64,000 nucleotides of DNA from JAGNKE01 sp964583335 (lineage in GTDB: Bacteria; Pseudomonadota; Alphaproteobacteria; Micavibrionales; Micavibrionaceae), in contig CAZOVG010000003.1 in the NCBI GenBank assembly GCA_964583335.1, positions 251,744-315,743 on the forward strand. Direction: 5' to 3'. The stretch's first letter is position 1, and each line of letters begins with the position of its first letter. The position numbers and the translations under genes were made by a program. Of the stretch, positions 33,975-42,751 are shown one piece after another. Below the pieces are notes generated by a model. It saw nothing but the letters and a program-made list of their open reading frames with translations. It did not search any database and was not told where the DNA came from.

Positions 33975-34083
33975 AGCCAGCCCCTCTCTTGAACCGCAAC
34001 TCTATTGCGGATCTTCACGCTGGCTGAATGTTACGAGATCACAGATTTGTAATATAAGGCCCGCCCTCAAAAGCGGGTTTTTT
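33975..34083 (+). ncRNA. Candidate structured RNA with intrinsic terminator
   Basis: The segment has an outer stem AGCCAGC (33975-33981)/GCTGGCT (34019-34025), an inner stem CCGCAA (33994-33999)/TTGCGG (34005-34010) and then a terminator hairpin. This nested structure in a gap with no gene, ending with a T run, suggests a small RNA or leader read toward the nuclease remnant. The promoter is not clear. It lies between the exosortase operon and the defence operon. Confidence 0.4.
34060..34083 (+). terminator. Intrinsic terminator
   Basis: The hairpin CCCGC-CCTCAAAA-GCGGG is followed by TTTTTT. It ends the candidate RNA at 33975-34083. Confidence 0.65.
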
Positions 34084-34105
34084 GTTGGATTGATGAGAGA
34101 ATGCA

Positions 34106-34384
34106 ATGCTGCTGACGGATGACGGCCCACTTTACGATCTGTAGAAGCCGGTGAAGGATTGCCTGATTCTGCCCGTGTCCGGCTACGGATTAAAGGCGAT
34201 CTGCAAGCACGAGCATCTGGTCGATCTCCAGTGGGAGGAGGACGATTCCGGCTCGCAATGGTCGGTCGTGCAGTACGTCATGTTTTTGCGGGAACGGGAT
34301 CCGTCTGTGAAACAGGCCATCAAAGACGCCATCCTGACCTATAATCGCGATGACGTTATAGCCACTCGGAAGCCGGAGGAATGA
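34106..34384 (+). pseudogene. Remnant of RNase H-like/RecB-family (TM0106-type) nuclease
   Basis: An ATG at 34106 opens LYDL, then an in-frame TAG (34142-34144), then 79 codons. The protein after the TAG, KPVKDCLILPVSGYGLKAIC followed by WEEDDSGSQWS and AILTYNRDDVIATRKPEE, reads like the RNase H-like exonuclease end of TM0106/RecB-type nucleases. There the Tyr-Asn-x-x-Asp ends the active site. The block before the TAG continues the same alignment, so this is one domain broken by a stop. The rest of the enzyme is missing. This is therefore a decayed fragment left on the island. Confidence 0.5.
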
Positions 34385-34398
34385 TTACGTAATCTATA

Positions 34399-35133
34399 CT
34401 AACCAAATGATTGAATAAAGGATACTACCGCCTCGATACTGTCTATTATACTCGGGCCTAACAACATCTCTCCCGCATATGCCAAGCCTCCGCCTATAAA
34501 GCAAGTTGCTATTCCCAAGCCAAGTTTTACAAGTACGTTTTTACCTTGCTCAAGTTTTTTTATATCTGGCGAAGAAGAATTAAGCTCTTTTCTTATATTT
34601 TCTATACTTTTTTTTGCATCTTCGATGCTTGCAGATGATTCTTCTATGGATTCTGGAGGATTGTTATGCCCTATGCCGATACTACTTTTTCTTTTTATTT
34701 CTGGTAAATTTTTTTCAAGATAATCTAGTCTAGAAAAGACTTCATCAAGTGTGGTGGTGTTGAGGGTTTTCTCTTTTTTCTTATATTTTTCTGCCAGCAG
34801 AAAAAGAATTTCCGAACGTTCATTTAAGAAATTTTCTATTCTTTGTCTGACACCTGAACCTACACCTGATGCAGGAGAGTAAGCCTTTAGGATCGGCAGT
34901 TTCCTATTGCTGAAAATATAAGAGATGTTCCTCATTCTGTACCGGATGGAAGCATCATTTCTTTTTGATAGTGGGCCTTGCATTAAAAACTTGGCCATCT
35001 CTTCTGCTGAAAAGGCAACGCCAGACAGCTCTAGGCGCAGCATATAAATATAACCCTCTATAGCTATCCTGAGTTCGTCATCGGACCACGGCTCACTGTT
35101 GGAAGGTTTGTGGCGTTTCTGCTTATCACCCAT
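34399..35133 (-). CDS. Unrecognised defence-operon protein: head domain, coiled coil and C-terminal hydrophobic segment
   Basis: The 244-residue protein is the last gene of the defence operon. Its N-terminal 100 residues (PWSDDELRIAIEGYIYMLRLELSG, then IRYRMRNISYIF) resemble a small domain often found at the N-terminus of HNH-type restriction endonucleases. Here no nuclease follows. A polar coiled-coil-like stretch (about 125-200) follows, then the hydrophobic segment LGLGIATCFIGGGLAYAGEM near 210-228. This suggests a DNA- or partner-binding head linked to a membrane or pore segment. It starts eight bases inside the AIPR gene. I do not recognise this composite family. Confidence 0.6.
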   Translation of the reverse strand: MGDKQKRHKPSNSEPWSDDELRIAIEGYIYMLRLELSGVAFSAEEMAKFLMQGPLSKRNDASIRYRMRNISYIFSNRKLPILKAYSPASGVGSGVRQRIENFLNERSEILFLLAEKYKKKEKTLNTTTLDEVFSRLDYLEKNLPEIKRKSSIGIGHNNPPESIEESSASIEDAKKSIENIRKELNSSSPDIKKLEQGKNVLVKLGLGIATCFIGGGLAYAGEMLLGPSIIDSIEAVVSFIQSFG

Positions 35134-37195
35134 TTACCACTATGCCTTCCTCCTCAGCCTTTTCAAGAATCTCAACCAATGCAATACATTGCTTCTCAGA
35201 GGGCAACTTGTTTGGTATTTGTGTGGCTGCTTTTAGTATCCCCGCTTCTTTGAGGCTATAAATTCTCTTTTTTTGACCCTCTGCTAGTATTCTGCTCCAT
35301 TCGGGCCCCGATATTTCAAACACGCGTTTCTGAGCATCTATTCCATCGTCCATAATTTTTGACTTTTTATCATCTTTCTTTTGTTCGGCAATCTCATCAA
35401 GATCCACAATGCACGCTTTCAAACGCCTCTTAACGTCAGCTTTTATTGTTGTTTGAACTGTTGCCCAGCAAACCTGCTTTTTACAGTATTCCAAAACATT
35501 TCTAACAGTTTCTGGGGAATCTTTTATTATATCGGCTACCTTAGGAGCCAGATCTTCTAATAAATCCGCCAACTCTTCTGGTACAGTCTGCCTGCTCCAT
35601 ATAGCTCTATAATCGAGCTGCATTTTTTCCTGTTTTAATAAATGGGCAACAACTGCTAACGTGTACGTTACTGTTGGAGCCTTATGGCCCCTATCCAGTT
35701 TATACCACTCAGATTTTGCCACCATTTTATCTGTCCATCTGAAGATCATAACCCGGACCATGCTGTCCTTAAAATAACCTTCTCCAAACAGCTCTGGATG
35801 CTTTTCCCATTTTTTCTCAATTTGATCAGCAAAGGCCAAGAAACACTTTTGAGCACCTTTGCTAACTTCGTCAGGCATGCAATAAAATGTCATTTCATAT
35901 TTAGCATGCTCGGTCTTATCAAGCATTTGGTCTTTTGGATATTCGGCCTGAAATTTGTTTCTAGCGGCCTTAGACATATATGCCTGCTTGTCTTTGTATT
36001 GACCTCTTGCTCTTTCATAAAACCACTTTGTTGGTAACAGAGAACCTTCCTTGGGCGGAGCCGAAAGCCTTCGAGATATTTTCTCCATTTCAAGGTGATA
36101 GGCAGAACTCGAGAAAAAGTCTGCTTCATTAACTTTATTCTGCGTATTCGCATATCTTGATATAAATGGAACAATTTCTTCTACTAATTCAGGCCTGACA
36201 ACCGACAATTTCATTTGAACATACACATCATTTAAGTCAGTTTTCTCCTTATCCTGCGCATAAAGAATGGAAGCCGTTGTCTGGCCACCGTTCACAATTT
36301 GAAAATCCTTAATTGATTTTATTTTTGTTCCAGAAGAGGTTTCTATTAATTCTATGTCAGACGCCGTAGCAGTTAAGCCATTATTGTATGCAAAAAATTT
36401 ACTCGGCTCTGTTATCAGGGTTTTAATAATCCCCTTATTAACCTTAGTTCTTGCCTGCAAAAACGTTCTTACATTCTGCTCAAGAAGCCTAGCTCCATAT
36501 AATCCATATATTTGCGCAAGTAATGCCCCTGGAACTACAACAAGATATGAAGCGTATTCATCAGTACCAGAGTGCGCCTGTAAACAAGGAAGAGTACTTC
36601 CAGATATCTCTTCAAAATCAATTTCTATGTTATCAAAACCGTGTCTCGAGTTTTCAATATCCAGATAGCGCTGAAAATCAAGAATGCTAAATGAAAACTT
36701 TTTTCCCTCAACTTCTTTCATAGTAACAAGCTCTTTACGAACAGCCATCCGTGCATTCGAGAAAACAACAACTCTAACTCTGCGAATGCTTGAGAGTGAA
36801 GAATATATCAGATATGCAGCTTGAAAAGTGGGGCTCACCTCATCAAGATTGTTAATGAACTCAGGCCTAACAGCATTTTTAAAAAACCTTTCCACTTTTC
36901 TAAAAAGAGTTTCCAGTGATCCCGCATTTAGAGACTGAAGCTCAGGATCATCATTGAAATCATTAACAACTAAAGTCAGCTCTCCTTGTTCCTGTACAAA
37001 CCAGTAACCGTCAATCTTGAACATTTTTGATTCATTAATGACAGGACAATACTCAATGTCACTGATATCTCCATTGTCCATAGCAGCCTGTCTATAAAGC
37101 TCAAAGAAAGAACTTTCCTTGAGGTCTCCGCTTATCTCTGCTGTTCTAAGAACATCATCTTGAAATTCTTTGTATGCTTCTGAAATATCAACCAT
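35126..37195 (-). CDS. AIPR-family (abortive infection phage resistance) protein
   Basis: The 689-residue protein has the AIPR signatures FFAYNNGLTATAS and DFQIVNGGQTTASILYAQ near residues 270-315, with a mixed N-terminal region and a long C-terminal extension ending with helices. AIPR proteins were first seen in lactococcal abortive infection and later in restriction-type gene clusters; activity is not settled. It overlaps the PD-(D/E)XK gene and the last gene by eight bases each, so all are coupled. It is likely a recognition or effector part of the system. Confidence 0.85.
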   Translation of the reverse strand: MVDISEAYKEFQDDVLRTAEISGDLKESSFFELYRQAAMDNGDISDIEYCPVINESKMFKIDGYWFVQEQGELTLVVNDFNDDPELQSLNAGSLETLFRKVERFFKNAVRPEFINNLDEVSPTFQAAYLIYSSLSSIRRVRVVVFSNARMAVRKELVTMKEVEGKKFSFSILDFQRYLDIENSRHGFDNIEIDFEEISGSTLPCLQAHSGTDEYASYLVVVPGALLAQIYGLYGARLLEQNVRTFLQARTKVNKGIIKTLITEPSKFFAYNNGLTATASDIELIETSSGTKIKSIKDFQIVNGGQTTASILYAQDKEKTDLNDVYVQMKLSVVRPELVEEIVPFISRYANTQNKVNEADFFSSSAYHLEMEKISRRLSAPPKEGSLLPTKWFYERARGQYKDKQAYMSKAARNKFQAEYPKDQMLDKTEHAKYEMTFYCMPDEVSKGAQKCFLAFADQIEKKWEKHPELFGEGYFKDSMVRVMIFRWTDKMVAKSEWYKLDRGHKAPTVTYTLAVVAHLLKQEKMQLDYRAIWSRQTVPEELADLLEDLAPKVADIIKDSPETVRNVLEYCKKQVCWATVQTTIKADVKRRLKACIVDLDEIAEQKKDDKKSKIMDDGIDAQKRVFEISGPEWSRILAEGQKKRIYSLKEAGILKAATQIPNKLPSEKQCIALVEILEKAEEEGIVVNG

Positions 37196-38174
37196 GAGAT
37201 GAGAAAACCCTTTCTGCTGCCTGCTCCTCAGAGATCAGCCAGGGGGCGCAGCTTTCTAAGGTGATTGAATACTTTACGTCAGCAACCCCCGCAGGCACTG
37301 CGCTTGAGCATATACGAGGAAAAGAGCCTTCTACCGAATAGAACTGCTCAGTAGCAGGAACAAAAAAAATTCTATCGTATGCAGGAAGAGGCTCATACCC
37401 CCTCATAATTAACCTTGTTTCAAAAAGCTCTCTGGTAGAAAGGTCGTCTACGAAACATTCTTGGATTTGAGAGACAATCTGATTTAAGGACATCGCATTT
37501 TCATGCTCTCTATCCGCTTGAGCCATTCCAATAAAAACCAATGTTATTTGCCCAGAAACAGAATCCAGTTGATCTGCTGAAGATATTTTAATTTTTCTGT
37601 CTCTAGACGCACGGCTGGTTTTAACCTCCACTAAGCTATCGCCATAGCTAAAGTCTTGTTCATCATCTAAAGGGCCTGTCCATGAAGAAATTGATATGTG
37701 TAAATCCAAATGTTTGAAGAAAAAATTTTGTAGCACTAAAAGCTCTCCCAATAGACCAGCCTGCTCATTTATTGTGAGCTCCCTAGCGTCCTTTCTCCTC
37801 TGAAGAACTCTTTGCCACCTTGATAAATGGGTAATCAGAACTCTGACTGCCGCTTCATCATTTCCTAGCCAAATAACATTCGTTGCCTCCATAAGACTTT
37901 TACACAAAAGATAGAAAATGCTTTCATCTTCTATATCGTCTAAAATCAGTGTTAAGTGAGATTTTTCAGTTTCAGAACCAAAATTCATGTAAATTCCCTG
38001 CATCTGCGGAATATCTTGAAATGGTTCGACATCAAATTCGCCTAAAAATCGAAAAACCAAATTTCCCTTGTGGTCTTTTCCCCAGTAAAAATCGTATGCA
38101 TGGTCTGGATCAGCCAGCCGTACAGAATATGAGTTGCTGGTATTTGGTCTAGAAATTTCATCCCAAGGTCTCAT
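37188..38174 (-). CDS. PD-(D/E)XK nuclease-like protein (DUF4420 type)
   Basis: The 328-residue protein has a nuclease core around residues 160-200. It reads LDDEQDFSYGDSLVEVKTSRASRDRKIKIS, giving the Asp and the Glu-x-Lys of PD-(D/E)XK enzymes with a following basic stretch. This fits the family annotated as PD-(D/E)XK motif protein. It overlaps the Z1 gene by four bases. In this neighbourhood it would be the nuclease cutting DNA when the ATPases detect unmethylated or foreign DNA (inference). Confidence 0.8.
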   Translation of the reverse strand: MRPWDEISRPNTSNSYSVRLADPDHAYDFYWGKDHKGNLVFRFLGEFDVEPFQDIPQMQGIYMNFGSETEKSHLTLILDDIEDESIFYLLCKSLMEATNVIWLGNDEAAVRVLITHLSRWQRVLQRRKDARELTINEQAGLLGELLVLQNFFFKHLDLHISISSWTGPLDDEQDFSYGDSLVEVKTSRASRDRKIKISSADQLDSVSGQITLVFIGMAQADREHENAMSLNQIVSQIQECFVDDLSTRELFETRLIMRGYEPLPAYDRIFFVPATEQFYSVEGSFPRICSSAVPAGVADVKYSITLESCAPWLISEEQAAERVFSSHG

Positions 38175-40867
38175 AGTGTTGGATTCTCCATCAATTTCTC
38201 TTCGTCGTCATCCTCCTCATCCTCAATAGGCTGCATAAACGAATTCCTAAACACTTTGTTGACTTTGTATTTTCTTTCCTTAGATCTGATTTCAGTTGTA
38301 GGAAAGCAAACGCTTAAAGAAAAGCAATGAGGCCCTAAGTTAAAATCTTTACAATCCTCTTTTGTTGCGCCGAAGATATGGACAATCAAAAGAGGTTTTT
38401 CTCTTAAGAGACAGTACTTTCTGTCGCCTTTTATCCCTGAATTAATGGCAGCAGTCTTTTGATCATTTGAAAGGCCAATAGCTGCGTCCCCCGGATCAGC
38501 CACTTTGTTTTTTGTGCGTGTCGCACGAAAAACTCCTTTGATAATGTCACCAGAAGATCTATGACGCGCCATTAATTCCAGTCCAAGTATAAGGTCATCC
38601 AGAACAGGCAAAGTAGACCTTGCTCTAGGCCCAGCTATTGCCACATGCCAGTCTTTTAAATCCGCAGAGAGCCTGTCTGAAATGTAATCAAGAATCAGTG
38701 TGCTAGTTCCAGATATGTTTGCGAAAGGGACACAGATATCAGGAAAACTAAATTCCTTTATTAAATTGAAGATACTTATTCCATTAACACTGTCCCAATA
38801 ATAATAGCCATGCTGATCCGTTAGAGGTTTCGAGAAAGGACCTATTTCAGAGAAAAATTTCCTTGTAGCTTCTTTATGCTTATCATTAACTTTACTGTCG
38901 TTGTATATGGCATGTGCTTCTATATGCTGACCAGAGTAGTCTTGAGCTAATATAAGATCAGATGCGGTCCTCATTTTATTAGCAGCAGTTATCTTAATAC
39001 CTGTTTCGCTTTGCCTGACTTTAAGTCCAAACTCATAAGGCGTCATATTCAACTGTTCCATTCTATAAACTTCGCTGCAAAGCTCTTCAATTGCTATGTG
39101 TGTTTGCGCATAGTGATTTATGGCAGATTGCGGTAGGTATATCTTACAGAGGTCTTCATAACCTTTTCTATATCCGAACCAGCGAGCTAGCTGCATTAAC
39201 GTGTCAGACGCTGACACGTTTCTCAATATGTATGATACTACCAAGCCGTCCAGTGTAAGCCCTCGAGAAAGCGCCAAGCCACCAATCGCTATAACATGCA
39301 ACCCAGTTTTTTTATGCTTATCATAATCTAATTTTCCTCCTCTCATATTGACTGTAGTAACAACAACTGAAGAAGCTGAGCTATGAAGCACTTCTAGAAT
39401 TTCTCCAAAGTTCTCATTTATGTATGCATACTCTTCATCAAAAGTATTTTTTAAGTCATTTATATGGGGGTCTTCATTTGCCTCTTCGGATAACGCTGAA
39501 ACGGCAATTGCGGATTTTAGATTCTGCAGATAGCTATAAACCAGACCTTCTACTTTTTCCTGTACATCGTTAAAGCGACTTACATTTATCATCATAGAAC
39601 AGTGCTTGTGCCCATCACCTCTAATTACGCGGATTGCTCTTGCAAGAAGAAAAACTCTAACTGCCTTTAAAAGACTTTCTGGCAAAATCTGCAAATCACG
39701 AGCGTCTTCTTTTTTATGCCCTAAGGGAAGAATATTCACGTAATCATCTACGGGCCTTACTGTCCTTTGAAACAGATCCCCTGTTTCAATGAATATTCTT
39801 TCCGCACCTGAATAGTTTGTTGGTGGCTCAAGCGCCTTAATAAAGTTCCTCGGGAATAAATCTTCCTCCTCCATCTCTTGCTGGGAGTCTGGCTCAATAA
39901 AAATGTTGGCAAAGGGCGTTGCTGTATATCCTATGTAGGTAGACTTTGAAAAGTTTGCCAATATTTCTCTTATAAGGGTATTAATCGTCGTTGATCGCCT
40001 TGGATCTTGATGCGTGTTGATAGAAGCATTGTCAGCCTCATCGTCTATAAGGAGCAATGGGTAATCTATTCTTCGTCCATGGTGTTGATCTTTGATCCAT
40101 ATATCCAAATTTTCTAAAGTAGATTTATTTTTCTTTGTAATAAAAATCATAGGCTCAGAAAGAGAGGCCAAACTAACACCGGCATTGGTAGCACTGAGTT
40201 TATTAAAGTCCTGCTCTCGAGACGTACCATAAGCTGGATCACGCTTTTCATTACAATATTTCAGAATTTCCATAGGCTCTTCCGCAGCCGCTTGGAACAC
40301 TGACTTTCTTCCAATAAAATATTCATCTAACCGTTGCTGCGTTTGAGATCTAAGAGAGTTCGTAATACCTGCAAGCAAAATTATGATTTTGTATCCTGCA
40401 TCGGCAGCTTTTGTTATGACCGCTGAGTAGTTTGTTGTCTTCCCTGACTGCACATGTCCAATAACCATGCCTCTTTGCGCCCAAGAGCCTAGATGTTTGG
40501 GGTTGCCGCAGCAATCTAGTATCTCGTCAGTATCCCTATCTAATGTCGATATTACATTTGGAGGCAAAGTTTCGTTGGCCAGCATGTAGTTTTTCAAGCG
40601 ATCCCAATAATAAAAGTTTATATCCTTTTTACTGGGAATGAACCATGGATCACATTTGCTTCTAATGGTATGGCCAATATTTTGAACAATATCAAAGCTG
40701 GATATTAGCTCTCGAACAACATAGCGCAGCTGTTCTTCGGAAAGTTTACCTCCACCAAAAAACTTATCTTCAGACACCAAGCCTTTTATTCGATCTTCTG
40801 TATATTTTTGACCCAAAGGCAGGTGGGATTTGAAATACAATACTACCGGGTCTAGGTCTATACTCAT
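38171..40867 (-). CDS. Z1-domain superfamily II ATPase
   Basis: The 898-residue protein has Walker A GHVQSGKT at residues 137-144, a Walker B-like LLIDDEADN near 270 and a second RecA-like half with GGLALSRGLTLDGL and QLARWFGYRKGYEDL. This is the pattern of Z1-domain helicase-like proteins. They occur with restriction systems and are thought to translocate or remodel DNA. It overlaps its neighbours by four bases on both sides. Its N-terminal 130 residues and acidic tail (EDEEDDDEEKL) are probably partner-binding parts. Confidence 0.9.
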   Translation of the reverse strand: MSIDLDPVVLYFKSHLPLGQKYTEDRIKGLVSEDKFFGGGKLSEEQLRYVVRELISSFDIVQNIGHTIRSKCDPWFIPSKKDINFYYWDRLKNYMLANETLPPNVISTLDRDTDEILDCCGNPKHLGSWAQRGMVIGHVQSGKTTNYSAVITKAADAGYKIIILLAGITNSLRSQTQQRLDEYFIGRKSVFQAAAEEPMEILKYCNEKRDPAYGTSREQDFNKLSATNAGVSLASLSEPMIFITKKNKSTLENLDIWIKDQHHGRRIDYPLLLIDDEADNASINTHQDPRRSTTINTLIREILANFSKSTYIGYTATPFANIFIEPDSQQEMEEEDLFPRNFIKALEPPTNYSGAERIFIETGDLFQRTVRPVDDYVNILPLGHKKEDARDLQILPESLLKAVRVFLLARAIRVIRGDGHKHCSMMINVSRFNDVQEKVEGLVYSYLQNLKSAIAVSALSEEANEDPHINDLKNTFDEEYAYINENFGEILEVLHSSASSVVVTTVNMRGGKLDYDKHKKTGLHVIAIGGLALSRGLTLDGLVVSYILRNVSASDTLMQLARWFGYRKGYEDLCKIYLPQSAINHYAQTHIAIEELCSEVYRMEQLNMTPYEFGLKVRQSETGIKITAANKMRTASDLILAQDYSGQHIEAHAIYNDSKVNDKHKEATRKFFSEIGPFSKPLTDQHGYYYWDSVNGISIFNLIKEFSFPDICVPFANISGTSTLILDYISDRLSADLKDWHVAIAGPRARSTLPVLDDLILGLELMARHRSSGDIIKGVFRATRTKNKVADPGDAAIGLSNDQKTAAINSGIKGDRKYCLLREKPLLIVHIFGATKEDCKDFNLGPHCFSLSVCFPTTEIRSKERKYKVNKVFRNSFMQPIEDEEDDDEEKLMENPTL

Positions 40868-42339
40868 AAAATCTGTTCCTCTTTTAAAAACTCTTCAACC
40901 AGTGGCCAGTTAAAAGAATAGGGTTCGGTTCTTTTCAGCAAATTTATTAAGTCTACTTTCCCCTCACATTCAGCCATCAATAAAGGAATGGTTTTTTTAA
41001 ACGATTCATAAAGCTCTTCTCTTGATGAGAAGCTCTGTGAAATATCCTTCGGCTTCGAGGATATGTCAGAAAACATAGCATCCAAGGGCATTTGAGTTTC
41101 TATTAGTTTCAAAATCGAATCTAAATTTTGCTGTTTTTCTTGAGGAAGAGAGCGAGCAAAGGCTTTTATCAAAGGATGGTCCTTATTAATGAAGTAGTTT
41201 ATTTTTTGATTTCGCGCATACTTTGACCATATTGAGTCAGTATCTTCTCTATCTATTTTTGCTCCCTTGGACCTAAACACCTTGGTCGATGTTGTTCTGA
41301 ATTTATCAATTAAATCCTTCATTCTGGCTCTTAGTGATGCTGGTAATTGCGCATCAGATTTATCGACAGTAATCTTCCACATGTCATCCAAGGAGTTTGG
41401 GATATCAACGCGGACTCTGACCAGCTTCGATAGCTCACCATGTTTAGCTATCTTGAACCAAGTACCATGAATAATTAAGCGCTTGTTTCGATATATGTAG
41501 AAACCCTGGTTCTTGACATACCCTTCCTCTCCCCCAGCTTTCTCATATTCTTCATTCGTTAGCTTTGAAAAATGGGGAAGGACATATGCTGTCATTCTGA
41601 TTTTGCTTCCCTCAGGCAAATTAATCACTTCATCAGAAAATGGTATTGTAGCGTCATGCTGTGAACAAAAAGGATCAACTTTATCTAAAGGAGTCCCATT
41701 CAATGCAATATCAATTCGATTTAAACCCAGCTCCCCTACTAAATATCTATGAAATATTAGAGACAGTTTTTTTCTGGCTGACATTATTAGGTCATTGAAT
41801 TGTTCTTTGGAAATAGAAAAAACCTCTGATAATCTATCGCAATTGTTCCATATGAGCTCCGTTCCCGTTCGGGTACTGAAAGGATTAGCCAGATTAGATT
41901 CGGCCTTTTCCCCTCTGTAAACATCCATTACCCACTCATCAATATCATCCAAGTTCCAACGGGCTCCTGTAATTTTCCCTTCTTTCTTAGACACTACAGT
42001 AAGAATTTTACATTGTGAGAATGATGCCGATTTCATACCCCATCCAAACCGCCCCAAATCGTCAGGAGATCTTTCTTCAGCAGGGTTAACGCATGCTGGA
42101 CGCATAGCTATCATAAGCTCATCTTCAGACATCCCCTCTCCGTTATCACGAATACGAACTTCTGGTTTGCCGTCCATATAACTACAGGTAATTTCGATTG
42201 ACGAACTTTTTGCCTTAATACTGTTATCAATCAAGTCAGCAATAGCTGCAGCCAAATCATATTTTCCAAAACTTCTGGCTGTCAGCATTAGGGACGCTGC
42301 ATCAGGTGGATTGTTAATTCTTTGCACTATAGAACTCAT
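40864..42339 (-). CDS. paraMORC-type GHKL ATPase
   Basis: The 491-residue protein has the GHKL ATP-binding boxes: AIADLIDNSIKA (Asn for Mg2+), IRDNGEGMSEDEL and LGRFGWGMKSASFSQ, in the first 110 residues. It then has an S5-like segment and a helical C-terminal region. It matches the MORC-related ATPases described in prokaryotic restriction-modification neighbourhoods. The Asp in ADLIDNSI replaces the usual Glu, a form common in paraMORCs. The ATG at 42339 is preferred (AAGGA upstream); a GTG at 42345 is an alternative. It starts inside the Vsr gene (26-base overlap) and overlaps the Z1 gene by four bases. Confidence 0.88.
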   Translation of the reverse strand: MSSIVQRINNPPDAASLMLTARSFGKYDLAAAIADLIDNSIKAKSSSIEITCSYMDGKPEVRIRDNGEGMSEDELMIAMRPACVNPAEERSPDDLGRFGWGMKSASFSQCKILTVVSKKEGKITGARWNLDDIDEWVMDVYRGEKAESNLANPFSTRTGTELIWNNCDRLSEVFSISKEQFNDLIMSARKKLSLIFHRYLVGELGLNRIDIALNGTPLDKVDPFCSQHDATIPFSDEVINLPEGSKIRMTAYVLPHFSKLTNEEYEKAGGEEGYVKNQGFYIYRNKRLIIHGTWFKIAKHGELSKLVRVRVDIPNSLDDMWKITVDKSDAQLPASLRARMKDLIDKFRTTSTKVFRSKGAKIDREDTDSIWSKYARNQKINYFINKDHPLIKAFARSLPQEKQQNLDSILKLIETQMPLDAMFSDISSKPKDISQSFSSREELYESFKKTIPLLMAECEGKVDLINLLKRTEPYSFNWPLVEEFLKEEQIL

Positions 42340-42751
42340 CCACACACATCCTTCTTATTACCTTTTTTAAAGCCTCATTCGGACTTTCTTTAAGTTCGCA
42401 TTCCCATACTGTATGCACCTGCCAGCCATCCTTGAGCAGTTTTTCGGTTTTTTCCTGATCCCGCTGGACGGTGTGTGAGAATTTTTCCTGCCAGAAATCC
42501 TGTCTTGATTTTTGGCTGTATGCATATTGGCAGTTCTTGTGACGGTGCCAGAAACAGCCATTCGCAAATATGACCGTATTATAACGCGGCAGGACGATAT
42601 AAGGTTTACCGGGCAGATTATTAGCGTGAATCCGGAAACGAAAACCGACCTGATGCAGCAAAGAACGCAGCAGCACTTCCGGCTTTGTGTTCTTGCCTTT
42701 TATCCGAGACATGTTCCAGCTGCGTTTTTCGGGAGTGAGAATATCTGCCAT
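42314..42751 (-). CDS. vsr: Vsr-like endonuclease with altered active site
   Basis: The 145-residue protein shows the full Vsr layout: MSRIKGKNTKPEVLLRSLLH, a core GKPYIVLPRYNTVIFANGCFW, HRHKNC with the zinc-site His/Cys, and GWQVHTVWECEL. In Vsr enzymes that nick TG mismatches, the core reads PD, where the Asp (D51 in E. coli) is catalytic. Here the codon is TAT, giving Tyr. So this enzyme may be inactive or use another residue. It starts on the last base of the methyltransferase stop (TAATG), so it is strictly coupled. Confidence 0.85.
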   Translation of the reverse strand: MADILTPEKRSWNMSRIKGKNTKPEVLLRSLLHQVGFRFRIHANNLPGKPYIVLPRYNTVIFANGCFWHRHKNCQYAYSQKSRQDFWQEKFSHTVQRDQEKTEKLLKDGWQVHTVWECELKESPNEALKKVIRRMCVDEFYSAKN

